Source of the DNA: Arthonia radiata
Taxonomy: Eukaryota > Ascomycota > Arthoniomycetes > Arthoniales > Arthoniaceae
DNA: 64,000 bases
Direction: 5' to 3'
Assembly: GCA_002989075.1 (NCBI GenBank)
Contig: PSQN01000004.1
Coordinates: 1,054,001-1,118,000, forward strand
The first letter of the stretch is position 1; each line of letters starts with the position of its first letter. The translations under genes and the position numbers were made by a program. Shown here one piece after another: positions 1 through 9,568 of this stretch. The notes beneath the pieces are model-generated. The model ran no database searches and was not told the DNA's origin. It saw only the letters and a program-made list of their open reading frames with translations.

Positions 1-59
1 GTGTGTTGAGCCCTATGCGTCGTCACATCTTCTCTCCGCTTCCGCTCTACCCTTGACAG

Positions 60-460
60 CCCTCTTCCACTCTTTCGACGAGATCAGCAATCCCTGGTAC
101 TTCGGCGGAGCGATCAATCACGGCTTTCCGGGTGGCCTTGAGATCGCACGACGGCTCTTCGCAAAAGTGTGGGTCGGTGCGCATGATGAAGATAAAAAGA
201 ATACTGGTATCAGCACAAGGCGGACTAGGGTCAACAAGTGGCATGTGGATGATGTGAGGTGGATGCTCGACGAAGGTGGGCTGCAAGCAGAGAAAGGACG
301 CAAAAGGGCAAGCAGTGGTGCTGTGAGGAGCACGAGTGGGACACGCGCCATGTCGAAGCGGACACAGACGGAGGTCTTAATGCTTGACGCGGGAGATCAG
401 CTGATGATCAACAGCGACGGCGTGAAGAGAGGGAGAGACGACGTGGGCGTGGCTGTTTGA
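60..460 (+). CDS. Metallo-beta-lactamase-fold protein, C-terminal exon (5' partial)
   Basis: The reading frame is open from the window start, and a likely intron acceptor (TTGACAG) ends at base 59, so this is the last exon of a gene that begins outside the window. The product's conserved part reads NPWYFGGAINHGF, then KVWVGAHDEDKKNTG. The G-x-HDE-x-K-x-x-G block resembles the C-terminal metal-site region of fungal metallo-beta-lactamase-like hydrolases of the NAPE-PLD/UlaG type; this is a family resemblance, not a proof of substrate. After about residue 75 the tail is basic and low in complexity. The stop is at 458-460. The catalytic HxHxDH motif would lie upstream of the window and cannot be checked. 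Confidence 0.55.
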
Positions 461-1331
461 TGTTGCACACAAGGGGAACCATTACCGGTCGCCAGAGAGC
501 AACGCAGGCGCCGGCAAGTCTTCTCCGAGAAAGAGTCATATGTAGGACCGCGGCAAGCTGGACAGATGGATGACCGTGATGTTGCTGAGCTATGGTAAGG
601 GGGTAAGGTAACATTTCATGATTTACGAGATATGATCCGAAATGACGAAGAAAAAAGCATGGCGCTCAAGGTGCAAAAATATGTAACATGATAATAGGAT
701 TTTTCGGTCGTATGAGCATGTCCCTGTTATGCGTTCTATGCGGAGTCCCTCAGTGATCTCGCATATTCACACAGCAGCAAGTGTCTTACAACGTTGCCCC
801 ATTAACGAACGCGTGCTCAAGATCGGCAACAATAGAGTCCTTTCAAAATGCTCGTAGTCTATGAATAAGAACATCGACAGCATATCTAAACCTTTGTCCA
901 GCTAGTTGTATCCTATCGGAAACCTCGCGTTCTTGCATCACCCCCGTCGTTTCGCATCGACACCTTCACACCTACGGCTTTGCTAGCCGGAGTATTTTCA
1001 AAGACCGCTACACGCTATGTTTGTCAGAGCCTTGTGGGGACCGAGCTTGAGTTCTTTACAGAATCGCGCTATGCGCCACTTCTGACCAGCTCCATACTCG
1101 ATCGAGTGCATCCTGCGACTACCCGCCTACAAGACGACAAAGCGGGACCACCTATCTGGCTTCATGCACAAGCAACCTAATAGGCCGATTCCGACACTAA
1201 GGAAAGGACACGTCCAGGCATTCCCATGGCACAGGTACAAGACAGTACAGCTGGCAAAGCTTATCCGTCATATAAACTCACTAGCCCGCCTAAACCCACT
1301 TATCTTCCCAAGGTCCATCGCAAACACAACC
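461..1331. other. Intergenic, no supported gene
   Basis: Only short overlapping open frames on both strands, none with a recognisable domain. Base composition is like the surrounding genes, with no sign of RIP. Confidence 0.5.
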
Positions 1332-1553
1332 ATGGCTCGTCTACTCGAAGAAAACCCGCCCGTACCCGGCCTGACAGCGCACAGCATGCCAGTTCTCGAC
1401 AACCTCACTCTCAAATACCACTGTGCCCACGAGCTCGCCGCGCAAGTCCGCGACGCCATCACTCGGCGATGGGACAAAGGTCTCAAGAAAGACGTCGAGG
1501 ATGAACTTGGAGAAGTGTCGGCGGAAAATAAGGTGATTGTGAGTTTGAAGTAA
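1332..1553 (+). CDS. Small hypothetical ORF, possibly a first exon
   Basis: An ATG in a plausible context (ACAACCATGG) opens a 73-codon frame beginning MARLLEENPPVPGL, with GC-rich third positions like the real genes nearby. The frame closes right at a consensus donor (AAGTAAGT), so it may be the first exon of a spliced gene rather than a complete protein. It contains a charged segment (RRWDKGLKKDVEDELGEV) likely to be helical. I recognise no family, and no downstream exon could be tied to it. Confidence 0.25.
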   Translation: MARLLEENPPVPGLTAHSMPVLDNLTLKYHCAHELAAQVRDAITRRWDKGLKKDVEDELGEVSAENKVIVSLK

Positions 1554-2686
1554 GTTAAGTAACTAGAACTTCGGCCAGACAGCCGTCGCATGCAGTGCTT
1601 TCATGCCGCTTGCAAGCTTAGCGTAAATCGAGGCGAAGCTGAAGCGTCGGCAGGACGGTAGAAAAGAAGTCTCAACCTTGGAAAGCGCGCTTGAAGTTCA
1701 AGCAGGTGGCGTATCCTAAGAAGAGCGCGAAGATGACCGTAGGGTTTCAAGGGAGATAGCCGCGAAGGCGGGCTGCAGGCCAAAGACTTTTTACAGGCGC
1801 TTGCGTGGATGGTCGTTGTAAGGTGTGGCTGCGCGACAGTTTCGAGCAAACGTCTCCCACGCGACCTCCCATCACGCATAGGCGAGCCCTGCGGAAATAG
1901 TTGTGGACTGCAAGTTGACGTCCTGAAGCGGTTCGCTTACAGCTTGTTTATCGGCTATGACAATGGACAAGCGTGTCCTTTATTGCACGGGTGAGCACGC
2001 TGCACATTCTGTCGTAGAGCACATTGCAAAGACCTTGGACGCCACTAGAGGAACACTCGACTTCTACAGTCATTAATCATCTGGGAGCGGTGTGTCGTAG
2101 CGCAGCGATCCCCGCCTGTCCTGCGTTGTCAAAGGTTCGCTCTACCCCCAAACAACGATATCTGGGGTCAGATGTGACCGGCTCGAAAGGTATTGCATGT
2201 TGTGGAGACCACTCATTTGAGAATTTTAGAGGTGAAGACCATGCAATTATTGAACGGTGAATAGTCGTGTTGCGTGCGCAAGAAAGAGGAACAACATTCA
2301 AGAACAACACGCAAGAGCCGTTCATCGCTACAGTGCGATTCCATCCGCACCGCCTCGAAGAAAATGCAGCATTCAAAGATGGAGACTGGCGGCTGGCGCC
2401 CATCATTCCATCTACGCACGTACGAGCGGGAACTTTGTACTGGAGAGTCACTCACGTGACACCTAATACTCTCACACTGTGCCGCTCCCAACACGGCACA
2501 TTTCCTATAAGGCGCAATCTGCGATAGAGCGACGACGCGTCTCAGAGTCCGTCATCTCACGACACTTGCGAAAAAGACACGTTCTAAACCCCGCATGGGA
2601 CGTTGAAGAAGTACTATAGGTGGCAGAGCTGACGCATTACTTGTTCTTAGTATTGTCATTATCAGTATTAAGCTGACCGACCTCAC
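1554..2686. other. Intergenic, short ORFs only
   Basis: Several 60-125-codon open frames overlap on both strands without any recognisable domain. None stands out from its shadows. Confidence 0.4.
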
Positions 2687-2956
2687 TTGTCGAGTGTACT
2701 TACATTCATCCGCAAGATCAACAAGATCCACCACCAGGTCGCACTCCTACAAGACATGCTCATGCCCAAGCGCAAGTTGAGATCGTACAGAGAGGACTTG
2801 AGGGAAAACGTCATACTCAAGTACCGTCTTGAGGACGGCCGGGCCGTCGACGTAGCAAAAAACGTCATCAACACCCGGTGGGAGGAAATACGTAGCAGGA
2901 TTGCTAGCGCCGAGGAGGCGACGTCGCAGAACAAAATGGTCGCAAAGTTAACGTAA
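2687..2956 (+). CDS. Doubtful hypothetical ORF or exon
   Basis: A highly charged frame (RKLRSYREDLRENVILKYR ... NTRWEEIRSRIASAEE) predicted to be helical. It has no ATG at its left end; the first in-frame ATG is within MLMPKRKLRS. It stops just past a possible donor (ACGTAAGC), so it could be an internal exon. No homologue is recognised. Confidence 0.2.
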   Translation: MSSVLTFIRKINKIHHQVALLQDMLMPKRKLRSYREDLRENVILKYRLEDGRAVDVAKNVINTRWEEIRSRIASAEEATSQNKMVAKLT

Positions 2957-3889
2957 GCATACACTTCTCGGAGGTGACCATGACGTGCAGTGGCTGCTCG
3001 AGCTCGCGATGGCATGCCAGCCAAGCTAAAATGTTAGTAGGCAAGTAGCTCTCGAACCGCTAGAAGGGGAGGAAAGTTTCGAACCTTTCATATCCGTGGT
3101 GTTCAAGGTGAAGCGGTTGGGGTTTTACCCGAAGCACACATGCTTGGACATACCTTTTCAATTTAGAAACAGAGGGGCGCCAGCGACGTCGACGCAATGG
3201 GATGACACGGCGTCGACCGCAACGACCATCGCTCCGTCACGTCGAGCTTAGGCAGATCAGGCTTCTGTTTGTTCCACTATCTACAAATACGTTACCCGTT
3301 CAGACAGTATATTGATTCAATAGAATCGTTCCAGCGGAATTAAATCTTGCTTCAAGCCTTTCCATTCCATTGACACCACTGAGGAGGACGCAAACATGAG
3401 ATGGAGATCGAGGCCAGCTCTAGTGCTTGCGTGAGTAAAGACATTTGTACAGGTGCGCATACATTCGTTGAGATGTGTGGCTTCGCCGCAAGATGTCCCC
3501 GGATCGTGAGACGCGTCTTGCACACGCATCTAGAAGGCAACAACTCCTCTTTCAAGGCCAAATAAATTCATCGACGGAACGCTCGAAGAAGCTAGAACGT
3601 GCGTTCTCTGTCAAATCCAGACGGAATGATTTTGAGAACAAGACAGCAGAAGAGCAAACGAGATTTCGTGATCTGACCAGTTGGCTAGAAGAGTCAGAAC
3701 AGAGAGCCCGCTCGCTTTAGAGCTACACTCGGTCTAATTTCTTCCTCTAATACAGCCCAACGCCATTTGATAAGCAGATGGCCGACGTGTGAGGTATGCA
3801 ACAGCGCCGCTCATTTATACTCGTGGTGTCTGATGAGCACTTGGGAAGTTGAGGTTTGTAGGCAATGCATGTGATGTGGATAGCAGTTG
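2957..3889. other. Intergenic with one weak charged ORF
   Basis: A plus-strand frame at 3475-3720 has a charged, helix-like end (RFRDLTSWLEESEQRARSL) but no clear start or domain. The rest holds no feature I can support. Confidence 0.3.
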
Positions 3890-4454
3890 TCAATCCAAGG
3901 ACACCTTGTCCATTATGGCTGTGAATGTTCGTCTAACAGCACGCCATCTGTTCCTTCGAACCATCTTGGCGTTTCTGACGTTGACCAGTTCAGCATCATC
4001 GCTCTTAGCTTCGGCTGGGTGATGGGAACCTCCTCCACGGACGGAATGATGGCCGGCTAGCTGCATTGCAACCTTGTCGCCTTGGAGCTTCCTCATCGAT
4101 ATGTGCGCTGCTGTGAATGCAGCTTCCTTTCGTGTCGATCCAAAGCAATGCCAATATGTGATCCACCTTGCGCGCCCCCGTACGAGCGTGAACTCTCTCC
4201 ACAGCGCCGTGAACACTTCGTGAGCTTTTTGCGCGATCATTCTGATTCTTGTAGATGTGGGCAATGTATAGTAATACGGGTCGCAGGATGAGCCACTTCG
4301 ATCGCAGATACGGTCGAGTCTGGAAGAGATGAGGACTGCGTGGCTGCATCCGTGCACTTCGAGGACGGAAGGACACGAGCTTGTCAGTCGCTATTAACAT
4401 GCCACGAGCCAGTTGTCCCATCTGTTGCTCGTCCTGAAGGCTGAATATTGACAT
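3890..4454 (-). CDS. Doubtful hypothetical ORF(s)
   Basis: Two overlapping minus-strand frames of about 150 codons (3890-4357 and 4005-4454) both look weakly protein-like. The first contains MIAQKAHEVFTALWREFTL and a Trp-rich stretch; the second starts with a real ATG (MSIFSLQDEQQMGQLA). They could be exons of one spliced gene, but I could not fix a junction. No family is recognised. Confidence 0.2.
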
Positions 4455-4590
4455 ACCGGTGCTCCAATTGTTGTCTTTCTTGCTTGCTGGCTCGCGCTGT
4501 GAACAGAGCCGGACAACCGGTTCATGTGAATTTCATCGCACTCATAGTGAATCGAGTCTTCGTCTTCATCCTCAGCAGTGCCTTAAACCA

Positions 4591-6960
4591 TCATCCAACA
4601 CTCACTCCCAAGACATTGATAAATCTCAAGCCCTCTCCACCCGTCACACTCGCCTCTTTCACCACGCCCTCCCCATCCCACCGAAAATCCACGCTTCCAC
4701 CCCCTCTCAATCTCAAACCCCTGACACTACCTCCAGCCCAGTTCCTTGGGATCGCCGGCCCCAGCACTACTGTCCGTTCCCCCTCCTGTCCAACTGGCAC
4801 CGGCAAATCCCTTACCAACATCGCCAGAACTGCAGCTGTCAGCCCAAAGTTCGCATCAATCTGAAACGGCGGATCCGTGCCTGAGTACATGGAGAATCCG
4901 TTCGGCGCGAAGTTCGTATCAATTGCGTATTTGAGCTCTGTGTATGCTTGGTCAGTGTTATTGAGACCGGCCCAGCACGCGGATCGCCAGACTTTTGACC
5001 ATCCGGCGTTGGCGTCTGGGGCGTTGCCGTTGCCGCGGGAGTATAGAGTGCTTGCGACTGCATCGGTGATTGTGCTGTTCAAAGAGTAAGGAGTGCCGGA
5101 GATGGAATAGCCGGGGTACCAGCCGACCAAGTGGGAGAGGTGGCGGTGCGTGTCATTCGCCACATCGAAGGTGGGGATCTTCCACTCTTGCAAGATACCT
5201 GTGGGTCCGACGCGGATGCCACGATCGATGCGGGCGTGCGCATCCAGGATAGCACCGTGGAACGCTTCGTCGGTATCGCCGCTGTCTGACCAGGATGAGA
5301 GAATGCCGTCGAAAAGCTCCCAGATGATTTGCTGGTAGTGTGCGCAACCGAACGTGACGGGACCGTGCTCTGGCGAGTTACAAGGTGCAGCGACGAGCGT
5401 GCCATCGTTGTAGAAAGTATCGGGCTGTAGGTACTCGAGCCAGAAGAGGGCAATACCTTTCAACAGAGGATACCCCTGGGTTTGGTACCAGCTTGCGTTG
5501 CCATAGTACGCGTGGTACGAAGTGACTTGCTGCGCCATCCACGCGGCGCCGACTTGATAGTCTGCCCAGATTTCACCGCCGGGCCCACCGTCGATCATGC
5601 CGGTGTAGCCGAATGTGTTGGTCTGGCCGTGGAGGACAAAGCCGCCATTGGTGATGTTATATAGGAGTTCGGCTGTGCGTTGGCCGTAGCCAGGCCAGGT
5701 ATTGGACATGTAGTCGAAGAGCGGGCCTTGGATGTCGTAAGCTAGGCCGGTCTGGGAAGCCACCCAGTAGTTCATCTGTAGATTAATGTCGACGTGGTAG
5801 TCGCCAGACCAAGCGGCATATTGGTCGACGGACCAGCGGCCTTGTAGGTTAGCTGGGAGCGAGCCAGTTCGTGAGGATGCGATGAGCAAGTAACGGCCAT
5901 AGTCGAATAGGAGAGATTCAAGGTAGGGGTCGCCGATTTCATAGTTGTACGATGAGATCAACGATGATGTCTCAACAGCTGCTGAATTATTGTTATCTGG
6001 TAGATCAAGGGAGAAAGCATTGAAGAGCGCCTGATAGTCGGACACATGTGCTCCAAGCAAATCTGCGAACGACTTCTGAGACGCTACGGCGGTGGCAGAC
6101 TCGACATAGGGAGCTGGATCTGCGCCGGCGAATGAGAAATTATGAGCTGCATCACCAGCTGTCTGGTCGTAGTTGGTACCGGCTGCAAGTATGATAGTAA
6201 TCGTCGGCGTTGTGCCCCCAGTAACGATGAGCGTGTCGTTAGTGCACGTGGTCTGAAGGGACTCTGTTACTGATGCAGGTGATATACGTGCAACGCTATC
6301 GAACTTCATCCCGGGTTCGCTGAGCTGTCCTTGGATGCGTATAGCTTGGTCCTCGCATGAGTAGTTGAGCAAGGTGACATACGAGCTGAGGTACGAATTT
6401 TGGAATGCTACAGAGACCTGAGGCAAAGACGAAGTCGAATTGATGCTATAAATGCAAGCCTCGTCTGGTTTCGAGCAGAAGACTGTCGTGTGATATGTGT
6501 TACCATCGCTAATGAATTGGGTATCATGGGTCGCTGATTGTAGGTCCAGCATTCTTGTATAGTCGTTATAGTCACCAATACCATCGAGCGACACAGTCAA
6601 GTTCGCGAGCGGAGTATAGCTACCATAAGAGTTGCCACCATTGACCCAAAGTGTAGATATGTTGCCCTGACCTGTGTTGAAAATTTCATTCCTGATGCCT
6701 GGCAGAGCGTCATATACAGGATCGGGTGGGTTGCCACCATTGTAGCTTGTGTTTTGGAACGGACCCCCCGTCCAAAGGCTGTCGACATTGATGTTGACTA
6801 TGTCGGCGCCTGGGAGACCAGCTGGCATGACACCAAGCCTGCCGTTTCCTAGAGGATATGCTTCTTGGATGAGTGCGTTCACGTCAGCTGGGCGAGTCGA
6901 CCAGATCGTCTTGGACATAGCCACAGCGGCCCAAGTGAAAGTTGTGAACAAGACCCACAT
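4591..6960 (-). CDS. Secreted GH95 alpha-L-fucosidase
   Basis: A single-exon protein of 789 residues, normal for fungal glycoside hydrolase family 95, which removes alpha-1,2-linked L-fucose (some members act on L-galactose) with inversion. The N-terminus (MWVLFTTFTWAAVAMSK) is a signal peptide, followed by the family's opening block with AYPLGNGRLGVMPAG. Further hallmarks are DINLQMNYW at about residues 390-398 in the (alpha/alpha)6 barrel, CNSPEHGPVTFG near 530 holding the likely general-acid Glu, and PPFQIDANFGL near 700 holding the conserved Asp. Many N-x-S/T sites fit an extracellular glycoprotein. ATG at 6958-6960; stop at 4591. It probably acts on plant cell-wall xyloglucan or glycoprotein fucose (inference). 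It stands alone, without a visible CAZyme cluster. Confidence 0.9.
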   Translation of the reverse strand: MWVLFTTFTWAAVAMSKTIWSTRPADVNALIQEAYPLGNGRLGVMPAGLPGADIVNINVDSLWTGGPFQNTSYNGGNPPDPVYDALPGIRNEIFNTGQGNISTLWVNGGNSYGSYTPLANLTVSLDGIGDYNDYTRMLDLQSATHDTQFISDGNTYHTTVFCSKPDEACIYSINSTSSLPQVSVAFQNSYLSSYVTLLNYSCEDQAIRIQGQLSEPGMKFDSVARISPASVTESLQTTCTNDTLIVTGGTTPTITIILAAGTNYDQTAGDAAHNFSFAGADPAPYVESATAVASQKSFADLLGAHVSDYQALFNAFSLDLPDNNNSAAVETSSLISSYNYEIGDPYLESLLFDYGRYLLIASSRTGSLPANLQGRWSVDQYAAWSGDYHVDINLQMNYWVASQTGLAYDIQGPLFDYMSNTWPGYGQRTAELLYNITNGGFVLHGQTNTFGYTGMIDGGPGGEIWADYQVGAAWMAQQVTSYHAYYGNASWYQTQGYPLLKGIALFWLEYLQPDTFYNDGTLVAAPCNSPEHGPVTFGCAHYQQIIWELFDGILSSWSDSGDTDEAFHGAILDAHARIDRGIRVGPTGILQEWKIPTFDVANDTHRHLSHLVGWYPGYSISGTPYSLNSTITDAVASTLYSRGNGNAPDANAGWSKVWRSACWAGLNNTDQAYTELKYAIDTNFAPNGFSMYSGTDPPFQIDANFGLTAAVLAMLVRDLPVPVGQEGERTVVLGPAIPRNWAGGSVRGLRLRGGGSVDFRWDGEGVVKEASVTGGEGLRFINVLGVSVG

Positions 6961-7636
6961 TATGCCTTAAGCTATGGCGTCTAAATTGATGTTGATACCT
7001 CCGGACAATGCCCGCCTGTAGAATGGCGGATACCATCGTAGGAAGAGAGGCACGTCTGAAGTGTCATTGAATTTCTCCACAGCATCCCCACACCCGCCAG
7101 GGTGGACCAGGTTTCCGCAGCGATCTTTGTACATGGTTCTTTGTTGCTATGCAACGGTCACGACCGCTAGAGGCTTGACTTATACAACCCATAGAAGCTC
7201 AAGGTGTTGTCGGCCAAGCGCACACCGAGCTTCCAATTTCGTAAAAGCGTCCAATTTGCGAAGCACGAATCCCGTGACAGGCGTAACATGTTGTCTGTAC
7301 CATTATTGCCGTGTTTCCTCTCAAGTTGGAGACTGCAGTCAAGATTCGGCGTCCTCGACACCAAGGTTCTTTCTCGAGCTCGGATCGCGTGAACTATTAT
7401 CCGACGGCACTTGTTTGGCGATTAAATGACAACAACATTCCATGCGTGTGCCTTGAGATTTCGGGACGCCCTCGCTGCGTTAATTCGCGCATCCGTGACC
7501 CATACGCACCCACGGCCCTGCTTCGAACCGCCATGTAGAAAGAACCGCCACGTAGAGGCAATGTCTTTAGATTGCCAGTCTTCATTGTTGACATACGTGG
7601 GCTTTCTGATGCAGCAGGTTAATGTGGGCTCTGTCT
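6961..7636. other. Intergenic region upstream of the fucosidase gene
   Basis: Probable promoter side of the fucosidase gene and 3' side of the next minus-strand gene. Only short overlapping frames; no gene supported. Confidence 0.4.
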
Positions 7637-8629
7637 TCAAAAAACAACCGACTCCATATCGATAGTCACATGAACCCTATCACTGCCGATGCCATCCCGA
7701 TATGCACGGAATATAGGTCTCATATGCCCAGGGAGCACCAGCGTAATACACCGCGGCTGAGTAAGTTTCTCAACATTATGCTTAAACCACGAGAAGAAAT
7801 AGCCGTTAGGATGCGGCTTCCAGACATCAAGATACTCGGTCTCGGTTTCACCCTGCTTCGCCGTATCTCGAAATGCGAGACGCAGCGTCCGCAGCGCTTT
7901 GAGACTTGCCAGCATGTCCCAGAGCTGTTCGGAGTAATCGTAACATTCTCGGCAAGTGAGTAGCCCTGCTGGAATGGTCCAGGTCATTTCCAGATATCGG
8001 AGCGATTGAGCCATGTTGTGCGGGAGCAGTTTGTCGATGACCGATAGGACTTCTGTGCATTGCCATGGTCGTGGTTCCATGGTCTGTGGTTCAAAAGATA
8101 AAGGAGAGATATTGAACCGGTTGCCTCCGTAGATGATGTCGAGGCTCTCTTCGTACGCTCTTTGGCATGTCAACGGCACCGAAAGCAGGCCTTCCGACGA
8201 CGGATATCTGGCCAGCTTGCGGTAATAGTAATTGTCAGAATTTCTCATCCACGCAAGAACCCCACTGCGTAGGCGCAGCCGAGACCGAAACGTCTGTCTC
8301 CTGCACATCCATTCGTCCTCGAACTGCAGCGTGAGCTTTTGCCTTGTCAGACAGTGCGTATAGATCTGCAACCGGATCTCCAGCGGCAACAATCCAAAGA
8401 ACCGACTCTGAATCTGCGCACGTCTATCATTTGAGAAAGATGCACCAGGCTCAATTGGTGGAGCGATCGGTGGCTTGCTGTGAGCATGGTAACTTTTCGC
8501 CAACTCGTAGTCCGAGGCGTTGTTCTGCTCTGCTCTGCTCCAGTATTCGGAGTCGCCCAAGGTGACCATACGAGATTCACCGGACTCCTGGCCATCGTAT
8601 TCATCATGCACTCGGATGACTTTACTCAT
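7637..8629 (-). CDS. 2EXR/DUF7730-like fungal protein
   Basis: A 330-residue single-exon protein. After a polar N-terminus of about 75 residues comes RFFGLLPLEIRLQIYTHCL, the F-box-like opening helix (LP-x-E-[IL]-R-x-x-[IV]-Y) typical of the 2EXR/DUF7730 families that are greatly expanded in filamentous ascomycetes. Typical family signs further on are LPLTCQRAYEESLDIIYGGNRF, where T/C-x-x-A-Y-x-E-x-x-x-[IL]-[IL]-Y-G-x-N-x-F is the usual second block, and a later YLEMTW strand. The biochemical role is unknown; a substrate-adaptor role by analogy with F-box proteins is only inference. ATG at 8627-8629. Confidence 0.7.
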   Translation of the reverse strand: MSKVIRVHDEYDGQESGESRMVTLGDSEYWSRAEQNNASDYELAKSYHAHSKPPIAPPIEPGASFSNDRRAQIQSRFFGLLPLEIRLQIYTHCLTRQKLTLQFEDEWMCRRQTFRSRLRLRSGVLAWMRNSDNYYYRKLARYPSSEGLLSVPLTCQRAYEESLDIIYGGNRFNISPLSFEPQTMEPRPWQCTEVLSVIDKLLPHNMAQSLRYLEMTWTIPAGLLTCRECYDYSEQLWDMLASLKALRTLRLAFRDTAKQGETETEYLDVWKPHPNGYFFSWFKHNVEKLTQPRCITLVLPGHMRPIFRAYRDGIGSDRVHVTIDMESVVF

Positions 8630-9568
8630 AATTCGCTCAACAGGCTTGGTCGTCGCCTTCGACCGTTTTGAGCTGCTGCTCAGCCACAGCTTGCCTAAGT
8701 AATGCTGTTGTTCAATGGGCTTTTTGAGACATCAGGAGTGGCCAGCACCAGCCGCTGATGTACGGCTGAACAGAAGTCATGCAATTGTCGGAGAAGAGCA
8801 CCAGAGGACGAAAGCAGAGACGTGGCAGGCGGGCCAAATGGCGCACAGACCCGCGCCTGAAATTCGATGATCAACGCTTGATAGCTCAGGCCACGTAAAC
8901 ACTGTCGATTTGCAAATGTTGCCAGAAGAATTGCCAGGAGATTTTGATCAGAAGCGCATGCCAGTGTACTAACATTACGTGAGGTTGCTCATGGAAAAGG
9001 GAAGCTGGAGGCTTTGATCGGGAAGAAGCTCGGTACGCTAGAATTTGCGCTTGTCTCATCTGGGCAAAGCGTCAGCAGGCTTCCCTATCCGCGCTAATAG
9101 CATCTTCCGCCTAGCGCCATTTCCAGAACACTGTAACTCTATGAATCCTCAACCCGTTTTGCTAATTCTACTGGGAAACATCGCCAAGGTCGACTTTTTG
9201 CGCTGATTTCAGAAAACTAGGATGCAACATCGTGGTGCGGGTGTGGAAGGAACGGCAGGCGGTTTGTCGATTTGAGGGTGCGGAAGCGCTAGCGACTGAT
9301 TCGGCAAGCGGATTCTTTCGCATACGAAAATCATGGACGCGTCCAAATGTGAAGTTCGGTCTTTGGCTCATTCTTATAGACTCGTTACAAGTGGCCATTC
9401 GAAATTGTCATATCATCTTGCTGTACAGCACTCGGTACTCGATGGTTCAGCTCAATTATAGAGCTCATGTGGGTGTCCATCTACCGTTTCCTACTAACAT
9501 ATCTCATGAACTCATACAGTCATCTACAGTATCTCACAATGCCGAGCCCACATTCTGTACAAAAGTGA
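8630..9568. other. Intergenic, no supported gene
   Basis: Lies between the 3' end of the PalB gene and the 5' end of the 2EXR-like gene. Short frames on both strands show no recognisable domain. Confidence 0.45.
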